From Strigops habroptila (lineage: Eukaryota > Chordata > Aves > Psittaciformes > Psittacidae), in contig NC_044282.2 in assembly GCF_004027225.2 (NCBI RefSeq), forward strand, positions 47,026,576 through 47,090,575: DNA of 64,000 nt. The letters are read 5' to 3'. The first letter of the stretch is position 1; each line of letters opens with the position of its first letter. The position numbers and the translations under genes were made by a program. Below the pieces are notes generated by a model. The model saw nothing but the letters and a program-made list of their open reading frames with translations, did no database searches and was not told where the DNA came from. Of the stretch, positions 51,665 to 63,603 are shown piece by piece.

Positions 51665-54600
51665 CAGGAAGAAAAAAGGTCTTTTTAAAAAACAAGAAAT
51701 CCCTCACTATTTAAACAAATAGAATAAGAATTGATTGGAGTGGGGGAAGTATGACTGAAAATTAATCCCCCCTTATAGGATTCCTTCTCTATACTTTGTC
51801 TTTTCATCTGGGATGCATCATTGCTTTATTGTGATGCTTTGGGTCAGTTTGATTTTTATCTGAACTGATAAGGAAGCATATATCCTTAAGGAAAAAAAAG
51901 AATATTAGTTAATTGTACCAGAATTAACTAGCTGGGTTTCATGAGGAAACTTGCTGAGAAGCTTCAAAGGGTTTTTAATAAAATGGGTGCTGTAGTTCCT
52001 GGGAGCTAAAAAAAATTAATGAGTGCTCAGAGCTTGAAATGTTAGATCTTATTCAAAAAGGTCTGGAGGGTGGTAACCTACAATAGCAGTTACTAATATT
52101 CTTACTTCCTTTGCTTTAAGGAGAAATATCTCCATAGCTGTGAAATCAGCAGCTTAGAAAATTCTTAAATTACATGCTACATAGCTTTATTGGCCGCTTT
52201 ATTCAAGCCATAGCAGTGTCAGAAGCTATTTGCTTCATACAACACCTCTCTGATAAGACTGTGGGCAGGTATCTTGGCATTAAAGCTATTAGACTGTGGT
52301 GGATTTCATGGAGTTTAGGAATACGTTTTTCTTAAGCATTTTATTTCTTTCAGACAGTAAAATTAGAATAAAACATATGCTCATCTTTCTTTAATCAAGG
52401 CATATTCTGAAGGACCTCCGACCCAGCTCTTATTGTTACTGTGATCTTTTTCTGCTTGCAGGGGACAATAACCCGACGCTTCTCCAGCAGACATCCCCTT
52501 GAAAGAGACCTTGAACCTTTTCCTGAAAGATCTGTTCCCATTTGATGCTGTCAGATTAAGTTTCTGTATTTCAAGACAGCATTCCCCTGTGGGTGACTGG
52601 GGCTTTTCTGCCTTTCCTAATAGTTTTTTCCTACTACTTCCAAGCAGTGGGACAGGATCAGTATCTTTCTGGAAGTTCTCTGGCAGTTTCCAAAAGTGCT
52701 AAGTCACAATTAGACATGCAGTACCACGCACCACAGATTGTCTGCCATCCATAGGGGAAGACACAGACTTAATATCTTTCTGCCTGAAGGCGTTTTCCTC
52801 ACTGTCCTGCCCTGAATCAAGCACTAAATTATATCCCAGAAAGTGAATATAAAATAGTAAGTATCAGAGTGGTACTATATTTACCTTGAATTTACAGCAA
52901 TGTGTATTACCTAGCAAGGTGCAGGGCAAAGGGAATTCATGTCCCCTATACCTACAGAGTATCATTGTGCTAAGTGATTTCCAGATGTAACATCTAAACA
53001 TAACACAGTTTTGAAGGTTGTTATCATGGCTTGCTACAAAGGTGGTAGATACCACACAGTCTTAAAAAAACCCACAAGAAGTTACCAACAGACACTACGT
53101 TATCATTAGTAGGCAGTTTTGGCCGAGAGATTTCTGTGAAGACTAAAAATGGTAAGTACTCTCTAGTCATAATTAACTCCAGTCCTGTGGACAGTAAAGG
53201 TCAGAACTGAAATATCTGGCAGATTTAGAGACTGACTGCATGTTGCTGTGACCTAATTCTATCCAACTTACTACAGAGACTTCTTTGTCACAACCAGCAA
53301 CATGATTCAGTTAGAATGGGAAAAAAAAAATCTGCTGATTTCTACAATTTCTCTCTTGTGTAAGAAGACAAAAAAAATAACATATCTGAGCTGACCACCA
53401 TCACCACAGTGAACTTGTATCACCATTCAAATGCTATCCAGTGACAGAAAACATTTCCTCACTCACCTTAAAGTGATTGTGATAAGCTAATTATGTATTT
53501 TATACTCTGTTAGATGATTGTCTGCCTATGTGTAAAGGAGATCTTGTGTCTTCAAGGTTGGCAGTATACATGTTCACACTTCAAATAATACCTTCTCATT
53601 AAGCAAACCCAAAGCTGCCTTTAGAGACAACCTGTTGCAGCCAGACTGCAAGCATTGGCCTCCGGGCAAAAATGGAGGTGGCAATTGGTTTGTGTATGGA
53701 ATTGAAAAGTATTGGTCTTAAGCCTTCAGTTAAGCTTTCCTCTGACAGTTGTGGAAGGAAAGATTGAGCGGCCTTTTTCCATTCTTTAGCTATTATTAGT
53801 TGACATTATTTCTGTAGTTCCACCATCACGCACCTTTTTCCTTGGCTTTCAGTTTACTGCTGAAAGGAATGGCTAAACAGAGACTATCCATGAGGCATCT
53901 CCTTCACTTTACTGACAATTACGTGTAGCAAGTAGGGAACTATAAAGCAGTGAGATAAAAGAACAAATGTGGTATTTTAAAGAACAGCACTGAAGATGCT
54001 ATATCACAGTATGTAGATATAAAGGCTTACTGTGGGAGCAGCTGGGTTTGCTGCCCCAACTGCTTACTGATGTGTGCAAGGAGGTATTGTTTTAAACAAT
54101 GTGTGAGCTTTACTGCCATGGGGACGCCACATACATGTTCCACTTCCACGAGGAAGAGCAGAAATGGCCTTGCTGGTTGCAAAACTGCGGAGAATGGTTG
54201 CCACTAATGAGGCTTTGCTTTTTTTGCTCTTCTGTAGAAAATAGTCAGCAGATCTTTTTCATTCACAGGCAGAAAAGAAAGGGTAGGGGAAGATGCTGAC
54301 TTCCAGACTCTGCAAATGCTAATAGAAAATGTAGTCCAGTGACAGGCAATTTATTTATTGTCATTCTGTTGTGACATCACTATATTAATTCCCACCACTG
54401 TGGGAGGATTAGATACTATGCATTCAAGTGGTCTTAAGTGTAGAAATAAGCTGCCTTCCAAAGTCAATTAAACTGTCCTGGAAAGCGCCCATCACCTTGG
54501 TGTACAAGAACCCATTAATACAGTGAAGGTGGGATGCAGTTGGGAGGGATAAATTTCAGGGGACATTTAGTTGAAACTAATGGAATGTAGGTACAAAGCC

Positions 54601-54689
54601 TAATTGGATACCAATATGCTAAGAGTAATTATTAATAGACCACTGCAAAAATTGAGGGATCAATCAAGCAACATTTTGCTATCAAGCTT

Positions 54690-54925
54690 GGGGCTACAGG
54701 ATTCTGGCCCAGATCCAGTTTCATTCAAAGTTTCATTTGCAACCTGGGTGATGAACTAGAGAACATTTCTATTAAATTTGCAGACAACATGAAACTGCAG
54801 AGGACTGAAATGATATTGGCTGGCAGGATTAGAATTGAAAGTGATTTTGACATACTGGAAAAATGTTCAGAAGAAGATGTGAGACAGAATTCATAAGAAG
54901 TGATGCAAAGCTGTACGCTTAGGCC
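54690..54925 (+). mobile_element. Ancient CR1 LINE reverse-transcriptase fragment
   Basis: One frame gives NLGDELENISIKFADNMKL followed by a SDFDILEKCSEE segment, matching the CR1 RT palm: DLxxGIxxxxIKFADDTKL then LxxDLDxLExWxxE. The catalytic FADD box reads FADN here, so the second catalytic aspartate is lost. The 3' part (GCAAAGCTGTACGCTTAGGC) matches the TGCAAAGTACTACACTTAGG box downstream of the RT. The copy is old, interrupted by stops and lacks the 3' tail. It belongs to an early CR1 lineage. Confidence 0.75.
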
Positions 54926-55974
54926 ATGTTTCCATAATCATAAGTGTGGGATCTGTGCATTGCTCAATCACCTACCATTACCACCCAGCTCAATAGCAGA
55001 TAAAATCTGTAACATCACCATTTGTAACCTATTACTGCATGAGCGACACACCACTTTCACCTCTACCTCAAGCAGCAGCAGAAGTGGCAGCAGGCTAGAT
55101 ATCTACCAGGAAGTGATCAGAGAGCTGGGTGAAGGGGCATGGACCCATTCAAAGTGCATTACACACATCAAGGTGAGTGCATGCAGAAAGGGACAGTGCA
55201 ATTGTATGGTAGACAATGGTACTAAATCTGGGCTGCTGTAGTCCTGACATCTGCAGGACTTCCCAACTACATTCCCATCCTTTTGTTTTTGCTAGCGCTG
55301 CTTCTAATGCAACCATATGCTGAGACAGTTCAGCGGGCTGACAGCCGGCTCCAACAAGAAAGTGATTATTTCTCAGCCAGAGCAGCTTCCAGAGCCAGCT
55401 TACCACATAATTATATGAGTTTGTGCAACACAAGGGATAAGAACATGCATCTGGGGGTGGGACAGGAGGACCACAGCAGCCCAGATGCCATCAGCTTCAG
55501 AAGCCATAGCACTGTAAAAAAAGAGAGGACTCAACTAAGACTTCTCTGTGAAGATTTCACTCTACCCATGCAGATAAAGGTACTCCACCTCCAAAGCCAT
55601 CTTGTCCCATGATAAAAGAGATTTCTCACAGCTGTGAGATGAAATTCTAATATGGGGGGACTGGGTGTAGAAGATGTGCTTGATGACCTGAAGGCCAGAC
55701 TCAGATGTCAAACTACCCTCATCAGGATTCTGCTCCTCTGCTGTCTTCTGCCTGGTATTTGCAGGAGCAAGGTGGAGCAGATGGCACAAGACAGACAGCA
55801 AGACACCCGAATGGAGCCACGGTCACCACCTGTGCCTGCCACAGCTTGTTCACTCACCCAGGATAAATGGGGGGCCAAACTGTGCAGAATGCCCTGACCA
55901 ACTATTTTATGCAAAATCCCTGACTGCTGCTTGCTGTGCTGTGAAATTATGCATATGCTGGAGTGAAAGCAATA
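54926..55974 (+). pseudogene. Unidentified ORF-rich segment ending in AATAAA (possible decayed gene or ncRNA)
   Basis: Three plus-strand frames (54900-55241, 55283-55612, 55652-55897) lie in series over about 1 kb that is GC-richer than its flanks, and an AATAAA follows at 55969-55974. A consensus donor AAG|GTGAGT at 55172/55173 and a pyrimidine-rich acceptor TTTTGTTTTTGCTAG ending at 55295 could define a 123-base intron, but joining them gives a stop after three codons. The stretch IYQEVIRELGE, then SKCITHIK and VDNGTKSG, faintly recalls the end of Myb/SANT-like DNA-binding domains (IYxxVxxxLxxxGxxRTxxQCRxxIKxLR...DxNxxSG) found in PIF/Harbinger-related and MSANTD genes. This is weak. Overlapping minus-strand frames are also open. 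Without a database match this stays unidentified. Confidence 0.25.
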
Positions 55975-56287
55975 AACAATTGTTTATTCAAATCTTGCTC
56001 CCTCTTTTTTTAATGGTGTTTGCCCTGCTTTGCATCCCAGACACTCAGCCTACACCAGACCAGGCATAGGGCTGGCAGAGCCTATATCCCAGAGGCTGTT
56101 ATTTCATTGATTATTCCCAACACGGTCTTCATAGCCCCCAAAATTATTATAGCAACTTTCCTGCTTGGCAAAAGAAAAGTGCAAACACAACACAAATCTG
56201 TTAAAGTGTAACAGACTTTGTTAAACTGTAACAAGGGGCTGAGCTACACAAAGACGATTCCGGTTCTGAAAGACAGAGGGTGTATAG
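55975..56287. other. Intergenic, no feature seen
   Basis: A short spacer between the AATAAA-terminated segment and a CR1 copy. Nothing was recognised. Confidence 0.5.
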
Positions 56288-56688
56288 GCAACAGGCTGAG
56301 AGAATTGGACTTGTTCAGCCTGGAGAAGAGAAGGCTTCAAGGAGACCTTGTAACAGTCTTCCAATACCTAAGAGGCGGCCTATGAGAAATCTGGAGAGGG
56401 ACCTTATACAAGGGCATATAATGACAGGACAAGGAAGAATGGCTTTAAGCTGGCAGAGGGGAGATTTAGATTAGATATTAGGAAGAAATTATTTCCTGTG
56501 AGGGTGCTGAGGCACTGGCACAGGCTGCCCAGAGAAGCTGTGGCTGCCCCATCCCTGGCAGTGTTCAAGGCCAGGTTGGATGGGGCTTTTAGCAACCTGG
56601 TCTAGTGGAAGGTGTCCCTGCCCGTGGCAGAGCGGTTGGAACTAGGTGATCTTTAAAGTCCCTTCCAAGCCAACCTATGATTCTATGA
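56288..56688 (+). mobile_element. CR1 LINE 3' fragment
   Basis: This is a 5'-truncated CR1 copy including the ORF2 C-terminus (AGAATTGGACTTGTTCAGCC, TGGAGAAGAGAAGGC, TTAGATTAGATATTAGGAAG) and the full 3' tail (CCCCATCCCTGGCAGTGTTC, GGTGTCCCTGCCC, GGTTGGAACTAGGTGATC, CCTATGATTCTATGA). The ORF2 remnant (NRLRELDLF-type region) is frameshifted. Confidence 0.95.
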
Positions 56689-56957
56689 AATCCCAGACTT
56701 AGTGTGTTGCATCATGTGTCCTGCTGCATCCATCCCATCTAGTGATCCTTGCAATCTGCTGCTCCTCAATGGAAGATAGTTTTCAGGACTAGAGGGAATC
56801 TTGGTCTTCTGGGGAAATATATCAATTGCCATACTTAGGGCATAAATGCTGAGGGTGGCATGGTGGAGGAAGCTGCAGATATGCAGAACATAGCAGACAA
56901 TGCTACAGTCTGTTGGCTCTGGCACTAACTCTCCATCATCTGCTCTCACTTCAAAAA
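56689..56957. other. Spacer between two CR1 copies
   Basis: About 270 bases with nothing recognised. They separate the younger CR1 copy from an older one in the same orientation. Confidence 0.5.
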
Positions 56958-57255
56958 AGGTATAGAAGACATGATCACTTGGACAGCAGTAAGAGCAATT
57001 GGAGGTCTAGAAACATAAGGAAAGATTAGAAGAATAAGAGCTATTTATTCTGTGGAAGAAAGACAAAGGAAAGCCTCATAATAGTCTTCAAAACTTTCTA
57101 ATTGTAAAGAGTACTGGAATAAACTGTTTGCAGTGATTACACTCACACTAAGTCTTTAGGAGCTGCTCAGGCAAGGCCCCGTGAGGAACCTAGTGGTACA
57201 ATCTTGAGATGACTTGGTGGGCTGTGCCACCTCTGCCTAGATTTTTATGATTTTA
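56958..57255 (+). mobile_element. Ancient CR1 LINE 3' fragment
   Basis: The sequence GGTATAGAAGACATGATCAC then GAGCAATTGGAGGTCTAGAA, TATTTATTCTGTGGAAGAAA and AAGCCTCATAATAGTCTTC follows the CR1 ORF2 C-terminal and 3' UTR region of an old subfamily (TAGAGGTCTAGAAAA..., TTCATTCTGGAGAAGA, AGCCTGATCACAGTCTAC). It closes with CTAGATTTTTATGATTTTA, a degraded CR1 tail. It may be the 3' continuation of the RT fragment at 54690-54925 after an insertion or expansion, but that is inference. Confidence 0.75.
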
Positions 57256-57644
57256 CAATTAATACACATCATTGTGTTTGCATTCTAGAGCAGACAAAAA
57301 ATAAAAGAGATTCATTAGATACAGAAGAGGATTAGAGGGATTTAGTTAAGAATATTGCTGTAATCAAGAGTCCCCTCTTATACTGACAGGATCCTTGCTC
57401 AAAAATCAGAGGCCCAGACCACCCTGCAAGCCATATTACTGATGCCATTCCTCTTCAGTCTTCAAGTTATTATTCAATTGCTCTTTTAATTATCTTTGTT
57501 ATAATTCAATTAATTGTAGTCAAATAAAAAAGAATTACTCATCTTTACCAAAACCAGAAGTATTTTATAACTCATATTTGTATAAATAGAATATGTTGCC
57601 ACCTATTTGAGAATTATTCTATGGCTTTAATACTGCTAAACCAC
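57256..57644. other. Intergenic, no feature seen
   Basis: A very AT-rich spacer with no recognisable feature. Confidence 0.6.
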
Positions 57645-57960
57645 ACAGAATCATAGAATAGTAAGGGTTGGAAAGGACCTTAAGATCATCTAGTTCCAAC
57701 CCCCCTGCCATGGGCAGGGACACCTTGTGCTAAACCATGTGGCCCAAGGCTCTGTCCAGCCTGGCCTTGAACACCGCCAGGGATGGAGCATCCACAACCT
57801 CCCTGGGCAACCCATTCCAGTGCTTCACCACCCTCACTGTAAAGAACTTCTTCTTATATCTAATCTAAACTTCCCCTGTTTAAGTTTGAAGCCATTACTC
57901 CTCGTCCTACCACTACAGCCCCTAAGGAAGAGTCCCTCCCCAGCATCCTTGTAGGCCCCG
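57645..57960 (-). mobile_element. CR1 LINE 3' fragment
   Basis: This is a reverse-oriented CR1 3' end and one of the best preserved copies. It begins ACAGAATCATAGAATAG, then GGTTGGAAAGGACCTTAAGA, CCTGCCATGGGCAGGGACAC, CCTGGCCTTGAACACCGCC, CTCCCTGGGCAACCCATTCC, AAAGAACTTCTTCTTATATC and CTACAGCCCCTAAGGAAGAG. The preservation suggests a relatively late, bird-specific insertion. Confidence 0.96.
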
Positions 57961-59054
57961 ATGTATGATTAATAACATTAAGTTATTAACCCAGCTCTTC
58001 TTAAGTCCTTCAGTGTTTTGCGCTAACAAGTACGCTCTGGAGAAATGCTTCTGGAATCAGATAGCATCAGAATGGTTCCAGTAATTATTCTGTCAAACAA
58101 ACCCATCTTACTGAACTACCAGCATGATCGGATTTGACTATGCAAAGTAAGGAAAGCAAAGACATAGAAGATTTGCACAGGACCTGCTTCAACAATCCCT
58201 GACTCGTCACTTAAATCCCTCTATGGAAATGTTCATTTTGCTAAGCTTCTCCTCTTTCTGCTTGTCCTTTAGGAGATATCTGGTCCATTTACAGGTGCAC
58301 TTGTGTACCCAAATCTCATTGCTTATTCCAACTGTCTGGGTGTGTTCACACAGTGCTACAAGGAGGAGGAAGCCTGGAAGCAGTCTGGGTTGCCTTCAGA
58401 AGGGCAGGCTGAAACGTTGTTTAGTGCTTTGATATTGCTTATACTCCAGTGCCGAATAACAAGGTAGAATACTAGTTATGAGCAACCAATTCCAGATTTT
58501 GTAGTGGTAAAATGAATCCTGGGAGAAGAGACATCCCAGCACACCACAGGTTTATTCTGGATCCTATTGATATTCCCTATCCCCTGCTTCCAAAAACACA
58601 CACTTATTGCCTTTGGATCCCAAAGGTTAGCCAGTTTTCTTTGTTCTAGGTAGGCCTTTCCACAGAGGAGGGGGAGCTGGTGGTGAGGCAATTACTGTGT
58701 TTCTTTCTTTTATTTACAAATACTCGCTCTAAATACAAGAAAAATCAAAATAATAATACAGAATACTACAGCTCCCATCCCCAAATCTCCCATCCAAAAT
58801 CTGATTCAAAATCCTTTTTTTCTTGCTCTGTTTTTTCTCAGATCACGGTACCAGACTTCTGTGGGTGTGCCCTATTCTGTATTTATTTATCCAAGTGATG
58901 TTTCTGCCTCCTTTTGTGAAGACAAGCAAGAAAGAACAAAGCAACACCCAACAAATTCCTCTGCTGATACATGATTTCTTTAGGGTGGAGCCTGCTGTTG
59001 TTTCAGCTGCTTTTTTCCATTGAAGTATTTAGTAACTTCTTAATCTTAAATGAG
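57961..59054. other. Intergenic, no feature seen
   Basis: AT-rich DNA between a CR1 copy and the LTR. Nothing was recognised. Confidence 0.55.
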
Positions 59055-59658
59055 TGTCCTTGTTTCAGCTGGGATAGAGTTAATTTTCTTCCTAGTAGCT
59101 GGTGCAGTGCTGTGGTTTTTTTAGTTTAGCCTGAGAACAATGCTGATAACACACTGACAGTTCAGTTGTCGCTCAGTAGCACTTACCCTGACTTTTCAGT
59201 CTCTCATGCTCTGCCAGTGAGTACGGGCACGGGAAGCCAGGAGGGAGCAGAGACAGGACACCTGACCCAAACTAGCCAAAGGGGTATTCCATGCCACAGC
59301 ACATCATGCCCCGTATATAAACTGGGGGGAGTTACCCGGAAGGGACAGATTGCTGCTTGGGTTGGGCTTGGCATCAGTCAGCGGGTGGTGAGCAATTGTG
59401 TTGTGCATCGCTTGTCTGTCTTGGGGTTTATTCCTCTCTTTGTTATCTCCCATTTTGTAGTTGTCATCATTGTTGCTATTACTAGTAGCAGTATTAGTAG
59501 TATTGTTTTAATCTTTTATTTTGATTATTGAACTCTTCTTATCTCAACCCATGGGTTTTACTTTTCTTTTTCCGATTCTCCTCTCCATCCCACCGGGGGT
59601 ATTTATGTGACCACGTGGCTGTGCGGTGCTTAGTTGCCAGCTGGGGTTAAACCCAACA
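59055..59658 (+). mobile_element. Solo LTR, ERVL-like avian family
   Basis: The LTR begins TGTCCTTGTTTCAGCTGGGA, aligned base for base with the start of the LTR at 5009-5569, and ends near ACCCAACA. It contains ATAGAGTTAATTTTCTTCC, GCTGATAACACACTGAC, CACCTGACCCAAACTAGCC, GGGGTATTCCATGCC, a TATA box (GTATATAAACTGGGG at about 59313-59327), GTGGTGAGCAATTGTGTTGT and CTTATCTCAACCCATGGG, the order found in this LTR family. The flanking pentamers ATGAG (59050-59054) and ACAAG (59659-59663) match at three of five positions, so a target-site duplication is doubtful and the exact 3' end uncertain. No internal retroviral genes adjoin it. The 121-codon ORF at 59166-59531 is a chance reading of the LTR. 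Confidence 0.9.
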
Positions 59659-61570
59659 ACAAGGAATCCTATAACACTCCATACATAACAACATACTCAT
59701 CCTTGCTGAATGTGCTGATAAACCCTAATTTTTTACTGTAGTATAGGACTTCAAGCCAAGTGGAAAAGAATATCATAAGGCAATTCATCTGAATTTTGCA
59801 GAGATTTCAAAGATGCTTAAATTAGCTTTGTAGACTGTACTTCCCTTGGTCTTTGTCTTCTCTTCTGTTTATTTAGACTATTTTAGCCCCTCCAGCAACA
59901 TTCACTAAATAATCATTTCCTTTCTGTTAAAACCTACCACTGTATGTTTATTCCAATGCATGTTTACTACTGTTTTGTCTGAAAATCGCTACCAGCCCAA
60001 GGAAGCTGTTAGTGCAGGCCAGCAATGTGAGAATTTAACTCACAGAAATTAGGAGAATTAAAGCAAACATGGTTACAGTTTACCTATGTAGTATACACAA
60101 TTCTGCATGAAGTGAAAATCAAAGAATTTATATTACACATTGCATACAGAATCAAAATACTCCTAATGTAATAGCATTTTTGATAAACGTATGACAGAAG
60201 AAGCCAACAGAAGTGTGTTTCCCACTGATATTGAGTTATTAAGCCTGATTCAGTTTGAGGCTGATTTCTAGTCTGCAGACTCAATAGACTTCCAGTCCCA
60301 GTGGAAGAAAGGCTAACTGCATGTTTTTCCAACCGAAAACTCAGAACAGACAAAATCTCAGATTTTTGAGATCTTTAAAAAACTATTGTGTCCTGCCCAT
60401 TCAAAAGACAGAAGATTTCCTGGTATTCATTGGGCAGAATTGTTCTTTCCTTTTCTCAGATTGAAAATAAAAGTGCATTGAGAGATTTTATATTAGAATA
60501 ACTGTGGCATGCAATGTCTTCGCTAGCAAGTGACAGGGGCAGCCTAGAAGACGAGCTTCCAGCCAGATACTCAGTCTTGCTATAATCCACCTTTAATATG
60601 CTACTCATGCAGGCATCCATCCTACTGCCTCTCCACAGTCATACCAGTAAGTACATTTTCTTCCTTTGAAAAAACACACTTTGCTGTATGTACATGTCTC
60701 ACCTGAAAAGCTTTAAAATCATCCTGGGACCTCCTTGGCAAGACAGACTCTAACACACAGTCTTTCTTTAAAGCTTTGTTAGCAAGTTCCTCATGAGCGA
60801 AATAAGGAGTGAGCAAATTCGCTCAAATGAAAAACCAGGTCATCCCCCTGTACCTTGGCACTGAATCATTGCAATACCTCCCGTTCCTGTGTTTCAGATG
60901 CAAGTACTGTGTTTTGACACTCCATTACATTTTAGCTATCTTCCTTTAATAAAGTGAGTCCCAAGCCATCAAATCAAAGCTCTCCACTTGTTCTGATGAT
61001 AGGCATAAACAAAAGTTTTGTTATAAAATTAAGTAAATAAAGGACTGCTATATTAGGTCACTGAAGAGCTCATACACCACCTATTACATAATGTCAGCTA
61101 GTAAAAGTGAACTACCAGTAACAAACCATGACAGTTTAATAACAGTAATGATAATGATGCTTAGCTACCTCACAGTTGTTTGGAGTTTTCCACAAAACTG
61201 GCATTTTTTATGCAAATAGGAAGTCAGAACCTGCTAAAAATAATTTATGAAAATGACATACTGTTTTGAACAAACAAGCATTATGTTAATGCACAAAGTC
61301 TAAACACTCTTTTGGACTAGATAATCATTCCCACTGTACTTCTGGGAAGGCAGAATTGTACAAAGAACTGCACTAACTCAGACATATGGTCAAATAGTGT
61401 GGCACAACTGAAACCTCAGTGCTTGCGGGTACATTTTATTATCGCTGTAAAATAATAATTTGTGGTGATATGAGACAGAACCCTTTTTCTGCAAACTCCT
61501 ATAACATTGCTTTCATTCTTGCCCCCAGAGTGTTCCAAACAGTGGTTGTAGCCCATAGCAAAGCTGAACT

Positions 61571-61656
61571 AGCCTCGCGCAGCAATAGGGAAAACCAGAG
61601 GATTACACCAACAAGCCTCACACAGCAACAGGGGAAAACAGAGGATTACATCAAAT
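61571..61656 (+). repeat. 43-bp tandem duplication, two copies
   Basis: Copy 1 (61571-61613) and copy 2 (61614-61656) both begin AGCCTC and share CAGCAA, AGGG, AGAGGATTACA and TCAA/CCAA blocks without net gaps. They differ at several single bases, so the duplication is not recent. Confidence 0.85.
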
Positions 61657-63583
61657 AATGCACATAGGCTGTCACATGGAACTAGAATGAGAATACAGAG
61701 AGGTTAAGCGCTGGCAAAAGGTCATTTTATGTAAATAGAAGTGGAAAGCACTAAATTTAGTCAGCTGATTATTTATCTCGTATTAAATTTTGCTTGAACA
61801 TTTGGCTGTGGGATACAAAAATGCTAATGTGACTCTGTGGATATTCTTGAAAGCATAATAAATTTGAAGAGTAGATAGATAATCTCATACAAATAAATAC
61901 TTTGGCCCATGCTGAAAATGGCACTCATGACAATACTACTTAGACATTAGAGATATTACAGTAATTGGTTTCATGTAATACAGATAGCTAAAGACATTGG
62001 ATTAGTTCCCAGGAGTGTGCTAGAATACATCATTGAAGATGGGTTCTTTAATTGAATGCATATAGGAATAGATATAACAGCTTGAGCCATACACAGAATG
62101 TCACAAACCTTAACAATTATGACCACATTTCATTTTGCACACCATCCTATCCCCATAAACCAGCTTGTTTCAAATTTAAAGGTACAGAATCCAGTCTATT
62201 TTGCTGAAGTGGAGTTTTATATTCTTTGAGGAAGGAAACACATCATCCTGCTTTTTACTGAAAAGAACCTAGTACAGTCCTGAAGCAATATAAATAATAA
62301 ATATCTCTGTTACACATTTATAAAGAACCCATCAGTATGATACATATTTAACATACATGCACTTCAAATTTCATTATATATGTATGTGAAAATTAACTCC
62401 ACTTCCTGGATTTCCATAAATTGTCCTGTATAACTGGTTTATACGTATGGACTAAGTATTTTTATTTTCCATTTTTAAAGTACATTTATAGAAACCGAAA
62501 CAGTTTGCAGCCACATTTACCCTTTTCCTACTTGGGGAAAGTGGGATCTCTCCATTTGTTTCTTACAGGAGCTGCCAATATCTAGACTGAGTTAATGGTT
62601 AAGTGTAGGAAATGAAAATTTTCATTGGTAGAGTGTACCTACTCTGTTCTGATTTTGCAGTTGTACATGTGGAAAAGTAAATACAGAGCCACTCAAGCCA
62701 CAAGGACCACAGACCACTCTGATGAAATAATCAGACATCCTGCAGTAAAGAATTTCCTCCTCTTTCTTCCTTTTTCCAAAAACAAACAAAAAAAGGTATT
62801 ATAAAGCAAATAATCTCTACCTTTGGCCAAAAACAACTGTGCACTGTAATGGCTCTCTTATGAGAGTTATCATAAGGCAATAGCTTTGGAAATAAAGTGT
62901 GTGTTGTCTGTTAGTGTAAAGATAATGAAAATATGTGAATGGAAATCATGTGACTTCCTTGGAATGTTTTATTACATTTCGATTGACTCTCATAAATTGC
63001 TTTCAAATTACTGCACTAATTCTTTTCCCTTGGTTAGAGATGAAGCAATGTAGTATTTACTCAACAAGTCTTCCAACACTTAAAAAATGCTTCAGGAAAA
63101 GTCTGAGCTTTCAAAATGGCATATGTGCTTTGAAGCATACACTGGAATTCATGATAAGTTTTTGCAGAATGTATTCTCTTACAGAACAAAATTAGATTGT
63201 AAAGCTGTAAACATCAAATTAGGTTGCTTGCAGTTTGCACCATGGTAGCCTTGCTTCAGAAGCGTTCAGAAACCACAGGAGGGAGTGGATTGCATCAGCT
63301 CTCAATCCAGTGAAGATACTTTCCATGACATGCCATTCATGCACACAGCAATTATGCTCAGATTACTTTGACCCACATGGACAGTCTTGTTCTGTGGAGC
63401 CAATTTTCTTCATGTACCGCTACCTGGGATGCTAATGCAGAGGAATTAAGGGCTGCCTTAGGCTCCTTGCATGCATCACAGTAAGAAACTGCACTGCACA
63501 CAAGCACTGCTGCATTTGAATGCTTAATGGCAAGTTGGTTATTAGTATTTCTTTATTTCCTTCATAGGATACTGTAAATGTAA

Positions 63584-63603
63584 ATGTTAACATATGTTAA
63601 CAT
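63584..63603. repeat. Two tandem ATGTTAACAT palindromes
   Basis: The 10-base palindrome ATGTTAACAT occurs twice back to back. The core GTTAAC resembles the HNF1 half-site, but no regulatory role is shown. Confidence 0.85.

Larger units (their letters stand above)
44191..54689. other. Long intergenic stretch with simple repeats only
   Basis: No exon, RNA gene or transposon was recognised. Simple-sequence tracts: A18 at 46326-46343, a T/G-rich (GTTT)n stretch at about 49596-49656 followed by a short direct repeat of TTTTTTGAGTAAAT (49652-49680), and G15 at 51650-51664. The ORFs present are short and unlike any known family. Confidence 0.5.

Noticed and set aside
59166..59531. 121-codon ORF
   Set aside because: It lies wholly inside the solo LTR, which is non-coding.
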